From Burkholderia gladioli (GTDB lineage: Bacteria > Pseudomonadota > Gammaproteobacteria > Burkholderiales > Burkholderiaceae), in NCBI RefSeq assembly GCF_000959725.1, contig NZ_CP009322.1:3534001-3598000 (forward strand): a stretch of 64,000 nt of DNA, given 5' to 3'. The notes below the pieces were generated by a model. It was not told where the DNA came from, searched no databases, and was given only the letters and a program-made list of their open reading frames with translations. Positions within the stretch are counted from its first letter, which is position 1. Each line of letters begins with the position of its first letter. The translations under genes and the position numbers were made by a program. This document shows, piece after piece, positions 27,173-34,976 of the stretch.

Positions 27173-28102
27173 ATGACCCGCATCCCGAAACATCGCCGCC
27201 TGCCGCCGCTCAACGCCCTGCGTGCCTTCGAGGCGGCCGCGCGCCACCTCAATTTCCGGCTCGCCGCCGAGGAGATCGGCGTGACGCAGGGCGCGGTCGC
27301 GCAGCAGGTGCGGCACCTCGAGGATGTGCTGCAGCGCCCGCTGTTCGACCGGCTGCCGCGCGGGCTGGCTTTGACGGCCGACGGTCGCGCCTATTTCCCG
27401 GCGGTCCAGCGCGCCTTCGCGATCGTTGCGGACGCAACCGATACGCTGAGCCGGCGCCCGTCCACGCTGAGCATCAGCACCGCGCCCTCGTTCGCCTCGA
27501 AATGGCTGATCCCGCGGCTCGCCCAGTTGCGCGAATCGCAGCCGGCGCTGGAGGTGCGCGTGATCGCCGACGAGAAGCTGGCGAGCTTTCGCGGCGACGG
27601 CGTCGACATCGCGATCCGGCTCGGCAAGCCGCCGTTCGGCAAGGGGCTGGCGGCCGAGCTGCTGTTTCCGCTCGAGGTGTTCGCGGTGGCCGCGCCCTCG
27701 CTGCTGGCGGCGCGGCCCGTGCGCCGCGTCGACGAGCTGGCCGGCCAGGTGCTGCTGCACGACGCGCACGATCTGTGGCCCGAGTTCCTGGAGGCGCTGC
27801 GCGCCGGGCCGGCCGTCGATCCGGCCAAGGGGCCGCGCTTCAACCAGTCCTCGCTGGCCATCGACGCGGCGATCGACGGCCAGGGCATCGCGCTGACCAG
27901 CGAGCCGCTGGTCGAGCGCGACATCGCCGCCGGCCGCTTGCGGCGCGTGCTCGATTTCTCGTTTCCCCTGTCGCTCGGTTTTTATGTCGTGCATCCGCAG
28001 GGCGCGGCCGACAGCGGACCGCTGCGGGACTTGCGCGACTGGCTGTTCTCGCAGCGCGACCACGAGCGCGCCAGCCAGGGCAGCGACGCGCTGCGGATCT
28101 GA
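27173..28102 (+). CDS. LysR family transcriptional regulator (GcvA-like)
   Basis: 309 residues from the ATG at 27173 (MTRIPKHRRLPPLNALRAFEAAARHLNF). The PPLNALRAFEAAARHLNFRLAAEEIGVTQGAVAQQVRHLE helix-turn-helix region is typical of the GcvA/AmpR-like subgroup, followed by the substrate-binding domain from about 95. The downstream gene is convergent, so the target is not obvious. Confidence 0.93.
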   Translation: MTRIPKHRRLPPLNALRAFEAAARHLNFRLAAEEIGVTQGAVAQQVRHLEDVLQRPLFDRLPRGLALTADGRAYFPAVQRAFAIVADATDTLSRRPSTLSISTAPSFASKWLIPRLAQLRESQPALEVRVIADEKLASFRGDGVDIAIRLGKPPFGKGLAAELLFPLEVFAVAAPSLLAARPVRRVDELAGQVLLHDAHDLWPEFLEALRAGPAVDPAKGPRFNQSSLAIDAAIDGQGIALTSEPLVERDIAAGRLRRVLDFSFPLSLGFYVVHPQGAADSGPLRDLRDWLFSQRDHERASQGSDALRI

Positions 28103-28127
28103 GGCGCCCGGCGCGTCGGCCTCGGCC

Positions 28128-28715
28128 TCAGGGCGCGATCCAGTTGCCTTGCCAGCCCGCCGGCTCGCGCACGAAGCGCGCGCGGCGATGGCCGTCGGCG
28201 GCCAGGTCGAGCCAGTCGATCGCCTCGGCGCGCAGCTCGATCACGGCGAAGTTCGCGAAGCCGTCGAGCGTGTCATCGGCTGCGGCGGCGGAAGAGGCGG
28301 AAGCAGGATGTGCATCGGCTGGCGCGGCGACGGGCGTGCCCGGCGGCAGCGGCGCGCGATAGAGGATCAGCGTGCGCGGCCGGCTCGCCTGCCAGATCGC
28401 CAGGCGCCGGGCCTCGTCGGCCAGCACGCTCGCCGTGCCTTCGACGCGGATCTGCAGCCCGCCGGCGAGATCGCAGCCGACCAGCGCGGCGCGGCCGTCA
28501 TGCCGCAATTCGGCCAGCTTGGCCGAGCGCGCATCGGTATGGAACAGCAGCGAACCCTGCCCGGCATCGACGCCGCGCAGCACCACGGTGCGCACCCTGG
28601 GCGCGCCGTCGAGCCCGAGCGTGGCCAGTTGCAGCATGGTGAACGGCGAGCGCTCGCGGCCCGCGTTCGCGCCTTCGGCGAGCAGGGTCCAGATACGGGG
28701 GAGCAGGTCGGTCAT
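28128..28715 (-). CDS. Pyridoxamine 5'-phosphate oxidase-like FMN-binding protein
   Basis: 195 residues. The split beta-barrel flavin-binding fold is indicated by SPFTMLQLATLGLDGAPRVRTVVLRGVD, LLFHTDARSAKLAELRHDGRAALVGCD and the closing RARFVREPAGWQGNWIAP. The protein is similar in size to PdxH but lacks parts of its PLP-site pattern, so I call it a PNPOx-like family member of unknown substrate. It converges with the LysR gene. Confidence 0.85.
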   Translation of the reverse strand: MTDLLPRIWTLLAEGANAGRERSPFTMLQLATLGLDGAPRVRTVVLRGVDAGQGSLLFHTDARSAKLAELRHDGRAALVGCDLAGGLQIRVEGTASVLADEARRLAIWQASRPRTLILYRAPLPPGTPVAAPADAHPASASSAAAADDTLDGFANFAVIELRAEAIDWLDLAADGHRRARFVREPAGWQGNWIAP

Positions 28716-28787
28716 GGCGGGAGGCGGGCGGCGCGCCGGCTGGCGAGGTGCCGAGCACGATAGCGAGCCGCGCCATGGCGGTCAACC

Positions 28788-28821
28788 GGGCGCGCCACCA
28801 CCGGGAAGTGGCGGCGCGCCC
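28788..28821 (-). terminator. Hairpin after hrp-linked secreted-protein gene
   Basis: A 14-bp stem with one mismatch (GGGCGCGCCACCAC against GTGGCGGCGCGCCC) and a 6-nt loop, starting about 12 bases past the stop of the 548-residue secreted-protein gene. There is no T run, but its position fits transcript termination of the hrp block's left edge. Confidence 0.55.
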
Positions 28822-28832
28822 GCGCCTCGGGT

Positions 28833-30479
28833 TCAGGTGTTGGCGGGGGCGTTGCGGCGCGTCAGCGCGCCGCCATTGTCGGTCGCCGTGGTGGTGGCGG
28901 TGGTCGGCAGGATCGGGCCGCGCGCGGTTTCGCCCGGTGCCGGCTTCCGGATGTTGCCCATCTGCGCGAACGGCACGTACATCAGGCCCAGCAGCATCGC
29001 CACGCCGAGATTGTTGACCGCGGTCTGGGTGGCGGGGCTGGCGTGGGTGCTCTTGTCGGCGATGATCTGCGAGAGCAGCGTGGTGGCCGTAAACAGCGTG
29101 GCGCGCGCCGGGAAGGCGCCCGTCAGCGTGTCCTTGAAACCCTCCAGCGTCGGCATCTCGATGCCCGCCCGCAGGTCCGGGATGCCGCCCTTCTTGATCG
29201 CGTTCGACACCCAGTCGTCGAACACCTCGCCGGCCGTGTTCCAGCCGGCGCGCTCGGCGCCGTGGGCGGTCTGCAGCACTTCGCCGGCCGCGCCCGCGCC
29301 CGACGGGCTCGAGGTATAGGACATGCCCATGCCCACGCCGAATTCGTCGACGGTATAGGCGCCGCCCGAGAGAGCCGAATCCTTGACGGTCGGGTCCCTC
29401 GATTCGGGGCCGTCGCGATCCTTCGGGTTGAGCTTCACGAATTGCTGCATGCCGTCGCGCATCGCGCAATACAGCACGAAGGCGCCCAGGCTGGCCGAGG
29501 CGCCCGCCATGCTGCCGGTGCCGATCGCGGCCATGCCCATCACGCTGCCGATCGCCATCAGCGCGAGGCGCGAGTTGCGGCTGGCATCGGTCTGCACGCC
29601 CTTTTCCTTGTCGCGCATCATGCCGGCCACCAGCAAGGCGACCGGCGCCATCGTGAGCAGCAGCCCGACCATGGCCTGGACGTCCTTCGAGGTGTGCTTG
29701 TCGTTGAGCACGCCGCCGAGCCCCTGGCCGGCCAACTGGCGCAGGAAGGTCGGGCCGTAGACCGTCGGCAGGCGAACCGCGAGCGAGTGCGCGGCCGAGA
29801 TGACGCCGCGCTGGCCGCCGTCGACGATGGCTTGGGCGAACTGCACCACGCTCTGCGCCATGGTGCGTTCCTGCTGGGTACGCGGCAAGGGCGCGTTGTC
29901 GACGTCGAGCGCCTGGTGCAGGGCCTCCAGCGAGGCGGGCGAGTGCAGCGCGAGCGCCGGCTCGCCGCCGCTCAGGCTGACCAGCGCGTTGTCCATCTGG
30001 GTGCGCAGCGCGCCCATGTCCGAGATGTCGACGCTTTCCAGGTCGACCTCGTGATGCGATTCCGTCAGGGTCGTATCGTGGTGCAGGTCCTGGAGGCTGT
30101 GCACGCTGCCCGACTCCGAGCCGCCGCCGATCATCGCGCGTTCCTGCTCGGTGGCGCTCGTGAGGGTCTTCTTGATCAGCGGCCGCTTCGGCGGCTGGCG
30201 GTTCGTCAGCGGGGAATGCTCGAGCGTGGTGCGCGAGGACGACGCGACCGGCGGCGGCGTGTTGCCGCTTCTCGCGCGGATCGTGGGGCGCGAGGTGCCG
30301 GTGCCGAGATCGCTCGGCTGCCGGTTCGACTGCGAGGTGAGCTGCGAGAGGGCATTGTTCGACGCCTGCCGGGTCGGCGGGGGCGGCGTCGGGGTGGTGA
30401 CCTGCGGGGACGTCGTGGTGGACGTTTCCGGAATGGATGTCGGCGTGCTGCGCCCCGAGGAAATATCGTTGCTCTTCAT
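28833..30479 (-). CDS. Probable type III secreted protein (translocator or effector)
   Basis: 548 residues. The first 100 are rich in Ser, Thr, Pro, Asn and Gln with few acidic residues, as in type III secretion signals. The middle and C-terminal parts hold three hydrophobic spans (roughly 230-255, 270-305 and 495-515), which suggest membrane insertion. In Xanthomonas the translocon gene hrpF lies next to hrpE and hpaB, so a translocon role is attractive here. The alternative is a membrane-targeted effector. I cannot confirm a named family by eye. An exact hrpII box with a matching -10 lies 107 bases upstream of its start. Confidence 0.7.
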   Translation of the reverse strand: MKSNDISSGRSTPTSIPETSTTTSPQVTTPTPPPPTRQASNNALSQLTSQSNRQPSDLGTGTSRPTIRARSGNTPPPVASSSRTTLEHSPLTNRQPPKRPLIKKTLTSATEQERAMIGGGSESGSVHSLQDLHHDTTLTESHHEVDLESVDISDMGALRTQMDNALVSLSGGEPALALHSPASLEALHQALDVDNAPLPRTQQERTMAQSVVQFAQAIVDGGQRGVISAAHSLAVRLPTVYGPTFLRQLAGQGLGGVLNDKHTSKDVQAMVGLLLTMAPVALLVAGMMRDKEKGVQTDASRNSRLALMAIGSVMGMAAIGTGSMAGASASLGAFVLYCAMRDGMQQFVKLNPKDRDGPESRDPTVKDSALSGGAYTVDEFGVGMGMSYTSSPSGAGAAGEVLQTAHGAERAGWNTAGEVFDDWVSNAIKKGGIPDLRAGIEMPTLEGFKDTLTGAFPARATLFTATTLLSQIIADKSTHASPATQTAVNNLGVAMLLGLMYVPFAQMGNIRKPAPGETARGPILPTTATTTATDNGGALTRRNAPANT

Positions 30480-30548
30480 CTTGGCCCTCTCGTAGGAATG
30501 GAAACCGCCAGGGCACGACTCAATCGTGCCGCGGTCCACGATGGGGCA

Positions 30549-30609
30549 ACAGTAGCGAGAAGACGGGCGCGTCGAATCGAAAACACGAAATGAGGTCGTG
30601 CATGACGAA
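30549..30609 (-). promoter_or_regulatory. hrpII box and -10 of the 548-residue gene
   Basis: On the minus strand TTCG (30609-30606), 16 bases, TTCG (30589-30586), then 31 bases and TACTGT (30554-30549), which fits the TANNNT -10 of HrpB-dependent promoters. This matches the hrpII arrangement known from Ralstonia. It lies in the intergenic space directly before the gene starting at 30479. Confidence 0.8.
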
Positions 30610-30610
30610 G

Positions 30611-30632
30611 CGCCCCCGCCGAGGCGGGGGCG
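30611..30632 (-). terminator. Hairpin after the 1363-residue effector gene
   Basis: CGCCCCCGCC and GGCGGGGGCG face each other with two bases between. The hairpin lies 45 bases past the stop of the large effector gene and directly before the hrpII box of the next gene, so it separates the two transcription units. Confidence 0.6.
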
Positions 30633-30676
30633 TGACACACGGCAGCCATCCCGGGCGTGCCGCAGGTCGGGCCGGA

Positions 30677-33600
30677 TCAGGCGCGCGGGGCGGCGGCCGG
30701 GGCGGGCGTCTCCTCGAGGGTTTCGCGCGCGTCGAAGAACTCGTCGCCGTCCTCGTCGATATAGGGCGTTTCTGCCTGGGGGGCAGGCGCCGTCGTGTGC
30801 GCCGGGGCAGGCACCGGCGCGGCCGTGTCGCGCGTCGGCGTCGGGGGGGCGGCCTCGGCCAGCGCGCCGAACGACTGGAACGCCACGCGCGTGTCCGCCG
30901 CCGGGATCGGATCGAGCGCCGTTTCGCGAGGCGGTGGCACGGGAGGGCGCGCCGGCGGCGGTGGCACGGCCGGGCGGCCGCCCAGCGCGCCGAAGTTCTG
31001 GAATTCCGTCTGCAATCCCGTCTGCGCCGGCGCCGGCCGGATCGCCTGCGCCTGCGGCTGCGCCGCGCGCGGCGGCCTCGCCGCCGGTTCGAACAGCGCC
31101 TCGCGCGCCGGCCGATTCCTGCCGTCGAGCATCGCGCCGATGGTCGGCCGCGTCTGGCGGGCCTGCGCGGTGGTCGGGTCGAGCATCGCCTGCATGCGCT
31201 GTTGCATCCGCGGCGGGGTGGGCGGCACCGGCCGGGTCGGCACGGGCGGGCGCTGGCGCGGCAACGCGGCCGGATCCGGCAAAGGCGCAGGCACCGGCGC
31301 GGCCGGCTGCGCCGCCGCGAGCCTGGCCTGGTACCGCTCGAGCTTGTCGAGCTGGGCGAAGTCTGCGCTTTCCGAAACGATCTCGTGCTCGCCCGATACC
31401 TGGGTGACCGAACTGAGATGGATCGCCGCGTTCAGGCCCACGCGCGTGGTGGTCGCGTTCGACTCCTTGACCTTGAGGTCCGAGGCGATCCACGAGGCCG
31501 GATCCGTCATGATCTCGTCGATCTTCCGCGCGGCGGCGGCGCTGGGTTTGCCCATCGCGGCATCGGCGGCGGCCAGCGCGTCGATCTTCCGGGCCGCGTC
31601 GTTGCGCAGGCGGAAGCGGTGGAAGTAGGTCTGGTTCGGCGCCGCGTTGCCGCGGATGTCGCCGAGCAGGGTGTCGATCTTCCTGTCCGCCGCCTGGTGG
31701 GCCGCATCCCATTGTTCGGGCGTGGCCTGGTCGATGTCGATGCGGTTCTTCTTGAAGTGGTCGAGCGCGTAGAGATCGCGCCAGGCGCCGCGCTGCATGT
31801 CCACCGCGTGCGTGAAGGTCTTGGTCGACTTGTACTCGACGTCGATGATGCACGAGCGCGGCATCAGCACGCCGTTGTCGCGCGCGATCTGCACGCGCGA
31901 CTCGACGCCCGAGTCGCTGAGCGCGAGGTTGGCCGAGGGCGTGTCGAGCGAGCTGACGCCCACGCCGACCGTATGCGGCTTGTGGCCGACCGGCACCGAG
32001 CCGCTCAGGCCGCCGGTGAGGCGCGCCACCCATTGCGAGCCGCCACCCGAGCGGTGCTGCTCGATCTGCAGCGAGCCGCCGTCGTCGTGCACCTCGCGCG
32101 TGTGGTCGCGCGTCGACGCGTAGCCGACGCCCAGGCCGAAGCCGGCGGTCAGCGGCGAGTGCGGGATGCCGCCGTAGACGCCGACGTCGACCGAGGCGCC
32201 GCGCCGGGTGGTGTCGTCGATGCCGTCGGTCCAGCCGACCGAGATGTCCGGATCCTCGATGAACTTGTCGGCGAGCCGGTTCCAGGTGTCGCCGGCGGTG
32301 CCGGTCTTCGCCTGGGCCGAGCTCTCGACCAGGTGATCGAACACCGCCGCGTATTTCTTCTCGAGCGTCTTGTCGTCGAAGTTGCTGCCGTCTTCCTTGA
32401 CGCGGCGCGTCACGCGCAGCGACACCCCGCTCGGCTCGTTGCGCTCGTGCTGGTGCAGCACCGCCTGGGCAGTCACGCCGGCGCGCACGTAGGAGAGCCC
32501 GACGTCGAAGTCGTAGCCGACGCGCACCCCGAGCCCCGCCTGCGTGCTGATGCTCTTGGCCGTGCCCATGAAGATCTCGGCGCCGTAGTTGCTGCGCCCC
32601 AGCTCGACCATCGCGGTGCGATTGCCGGTGGCGCGCAGGTCCACGCGCGGCGAGAGCGGCACGCCATGCACGTTCAGCAGCTTGCCGACGTTGGCCGACA
32701 GCCCGCGCGTGCTGGCGCCGAAGCGGTTGCCGTCCTGCATGCGTAGCCGGGCCCCCGACGGGAGTTCCCTGACCACCTGCGACATCGCCTTGACCACTTC
32801 CTGGCGCTGCGGCTTGGCCACCGTGTGCGGCAGGTTCTTGGCGTCGCCGCGCAGCGTGTCGAGCGCGGCGACGAACTCGGCATCCTCGACGTCGGCGCGC
32901 TGCGCCCAGTTGGTGATCCGCTCCAGGTTGAACGGCGCCTGGTTCAGCGCGGTGAAGGCCTCGTGCTTCTGCGCCTCCTTGCCGCCCCACGAGGCCGTGT
33001 CGGCCAGCAGCTTGTCGCGCGCCTCGGCATCGGCCGGCGAGTCGGACAGGTCGGTCCTGGCGAGATCGTCGCGCAGGCTGTTGGCCTTGGCGACGATCTG
33101 TTTCATCTGCGCCGCGTCGGGCTTGCCGGTCGGAAAGCCGCCGTGCTCGAACCAGACGTGCAGCGCGGCCAGCTCGACCAGCGAGTGCGGGGCGTGCGCA
33201 TGCGCGAGCGTGGCGCGCGGCTGCATCATCGGCTGGTCCATCAGCGCGCCGCGATGCTCGGCCACCGCCTTGAGCGCCTTGAGCTCCTTGGCGATGGTGG
33301 GACGCGTGACGTCGGCCGTGCCGCTGCGCAGCGCCGCCACCGGCGAGCGATGCTTGCCGACCGCGCGCGCGGCGAAGGTCTTCCAGCGGTTCTCGGCGGC
33401 GCGATCGAGTGTCTTTCCGGTGAACTTGTGCAGGCGCTCGCGCGTCTTCGCCAGCGGCGTGCCGGCGCCGTCCTCGCGGAAGTTCTGGCGCCAGGCGAAG
33501 AAGTCGCCCTTCTGCGCCGGCGTCATGTCCCGCACTTCCCCCGTGTTCGCCGCCGCGGCCGCCTCGAAGGCGCGCGCGGCCAGCGTCGGCTCGGCGCCGG

Positions 33601-34768
33601 GCACCTGCATCCGCTCGCGCACCGCGCCCGGCGCGGGATCGTTGTCGCGCGTGAGCGTGTCGTGCGGGCCCGGGTCGGCGTGGTCGGCCGCCTGCAGCAT
33701 CACGCGCTGCGCGGCCGTCTTCATCGGCGCCTCGCGCGGGTCGGTGCCGCGCAGCGTGCAGAGCGAGTCGAAACCCTCGTCGCTGCGCGACAGGATGCGC
33801 GCCGCCAGCCAGGCCCGCGCGCGCGTGGCGTCCAGCGGTTGCGCGGCGCCGGCCGGCTGCGCGCTGGTGGCGCGGTCCATCTGCGAGAAGTCGAGCGTGC
33901 GCATCGCCTCGACGATCGCCTTCGCGTCGGCGGCGTCGTGCGCGCCGGCGCCGCGCAGTGCGATCGCAAGCAGGGCGCCGCGCTGCGTGGCGGGCGCATG
34001 TTCGGGCGCGCCCAGCCCGGCGAGCTGCCCGGTCAGCACCGAGCTTTCGCCGCCCTCCACCGGCGGCGCGCCGGCGGGCTCGGGAAACCAGGCCTTGACC
34101 AGCCGGTCGAGCGATTCGGGATGCTCGAGCGCGTCCAGGCGCGTGCTGCGCTCGTCGGCGTCCTCGTGATCGTCCTCGGGCACCGCCGGCAGGGCGCCGC
34201 CGAGCGCGGCGCCGACTCGCTTGCCGGCCCGGCGGCGCAGCGCCTCGGCGTGCGCGGCCTTGGTATCGGGCGCGTGCCGCTCGACGTCGGTGCGGTACTG
34301 CTTGGCGGCGAGCGGGCGATGCGTGCTCGAATACTGGCCGAAGGGCGTGGACAGCTCGGTGGCGGCCGCCTGCACGTGCGCGGCCGCGTTGGCGAACACG
34401 CCCGGCGACGGGCCGGTGTCCTGCGTGGCCGGCCTGGGCCGCAGCGTCCTCAGGCGATCGGTGTTCTGCTGGCGCCGCGCGACATCCGCATCGGGATGGG
34501 CGGCGGCGCGGTTCTCGGTCCGATTGGCGGTCCGATTGGCGGCCCGATTGGCGGCGTGCTCGGGCTGCGGAGGCGGCGCGGGACGCTGGGGCGGTGCCGC
34601 GTCGTTGCGCGCGCGCGGGGCCGGCAGCGGCGCGCCCGGTTGCGCGGCCGGAGTGGGCACCGCGTGCGTGATGCCGGGCACGCCTCGCGCATCGCCCCGC
34701 GGCTTGGCATCGGCCGTGCCGCTACCACCGATACCGAGACGGGCGAGGACAGGCTTGAACGACGGCAT
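30677..34768 (-). CDS. Large probable type III effector, possibly AWR/RipA-related
   Basis: 1363 residues from the ATG at 34768, which has GGAG eight bases upstream; 23 upstream in-frame codons are open but lack a ribosome site. The N-terminal 150 residues are Pro/Ala/Arg-rich and contain a short ANRT tandem repeat. Residues about 150-1100 look folded and helical. An AWR triad occurs in FFAWRQNFREDG and another in GAWRDLY; together with size this recalls the Ralstonia AWR (RipA) effectors, but I cannot verify homology. The C-terminal 250 residues are proline-rich. No signal peptide or membrane span is evident. An exact hrpII box is upstream, supporting HrpB-type control. Confidence 0.75.
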   Translation of the reverse strand: MPSFKPVLARLGIGGSGTADAKPRGDARGVPGITHAVPTPAAQPGAPLPAPRARNDAAPPQRPAPPPQPEHAANRAANRTANRTENRAAAHPDADVARRQQNTDRLRTLRPRPATQDTGPSPGVFANAAAHVQAAATELSTPFGQYSSTHRPLAAKQYRTDVERHAPDTKAAHAEALRRRAGKRVGAALGGALPAVPEDDHEDADERSTRLDALEHPESLDRLVKAWFPEPAGAPPVEGGESSVLTGQLAGLGAPEHAPATQRGALLAIALRGAGAHDAADAKAIVEAMRTLDFSQMDRATSAQPAGAAQPLDATRARAWLAARILSRSDEGFDSLCTLRGTDPREAPMKTAAQRVMLQAADHADPGPHDTLTRDNDPAPGAVRERMQVPGAEPTLAARAFEAAAAANTGEVRDMTPAQKGDFFAWRQNFREDGAGTPLAKTRERLHKFTGKTLDRAAENRWKTFAARAVGKHRSPVAALRSGTADVTRPTIAKELKALKAVAEHRGALMDQPMMQPRATLAHAHAPHSLVELAALHVWFEHGGFPTGKPDAAQMKQIVAKANSLRDDLARTDLSDSPADAEARDKLLADTASWGGKEAQKHEAFTALNQAPFNLERITNWAQRADVEDAEFVAALDTLRGDAKNLPHTVAKPQRQEVVKAMSQVVRELPSGARLRMQDGNRFGASTRGLSANVGKLLNVHGVPLSPRVDLRATGNRTAMVELGRSNYGAEIFMGTAKSISTQAGLGVRVGYDFDVGLSYVRAGVTAQAVLHQHERNEPSGVSLRVTRRVKEDGSNFDDKTLEKKYAAVFDHLVESSAQAKTGTAGDTWNRLADKFIEDPDISVGWTDGIDDTTRRGASVDVGVYGGIPHSPLTAGFGLGVGYASTRDHTREVHDDGGSLQIEQHRSGGGSQWVARLTGGLSGSVPVGHKPHTVGVGVSSLDTPSANLALSDSGVESRVQIARDNGVLMPRSCIIDVEYKSTKTFTHAVDMQRGAWRDLYALDHFKKNRIDIDQATPEQWDAAHQAADRKIDTLLGDIRGNAAPNQTYFHRFRLRNDAARKIDALAAADAAMGKPSAAAARKIDEIMTDPASWIASDLKVKESNATTTRVGLNAAIHLSSVTQVSGEHEIVSESADFAQLDKLERYQARLAAAQPAAPVPAPLPDPAALPRQRPPVPTRPVPPTPPRMQQRMQAMLDPTTAQARQTRPTIGAMLDGRNRPAREALFEPAARPPRAAQPQAQAIRPAPAQTGLQTEFQNFGALGGRPAVPPPPARPPVPPPRETALDPIPAADTRVAFQSFGALAEAAPPTPTRDTAAPVPAPAHTTAPAPQAETPYIDEDGDEFFDARETLEETPAPAAAPRA
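34521..34554. repeat. 12-bp tandem repeat inside effector N-terminus
   Basis: About three copies of CGATTGGCGGTC (with small variations) encode repeated Asn-Arg-Thr-Ala units in the disordered N-terminal region of the large effector. The unit is a multiple of three, so copy-number change would keep the frame. Confidence 0.7.
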
Positions 34769-34785
34769 TGGGGCTCCGGGAACGC

Positions 34786-34819
34786 ATGCGAGCCTCGCCC
34801 GTTGGCGCGAGGCTCGCAT
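34786..34819 (-). other. Perfect inverted repeat in effector 5' leader
   Basis: Thirteen-base perfect arms (ATGCGAGCCTCGC and complement) around an 8-nt loop. On the transcribed strand the hairpin ends 17 bases before the effector ATG, next to its GGAG ribosome site. It could modulate translation or protect the mRNA, or act as a protein site. There is no T run. Confidence 0.6.
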
Positions 34820-34884
34820 CTCGGTATGGAAGCCCATGGTAGGCGGCGTGGATGACAGCCATTAGTCACCGCGGCGGCACTGGC

Positions 34885-34908
34885 CGAAGCGATGTTGCGT
34901 GATCCGAA
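34885..34908 (-). promoter_or_regulatory. hrpII box of the 1363-residue effector gene
   Basis: On the minus strand TTCG, exactly 16 bases, TTCG, located 117-140 bases upstream of the effector start. A TANNNT match (TACCAT, 34841-34836) lies 43 bases downstream, longer than the usual spacing of about 30, so the -10 is uncertain. Confidence 0.7.
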
Positions 34909-34976
34909 GTATCGCGTCCGCCGCGTCGATGCGAATGCGGATGTGGATGTCGATGCAGATGTGATGCGGCGGCCGA

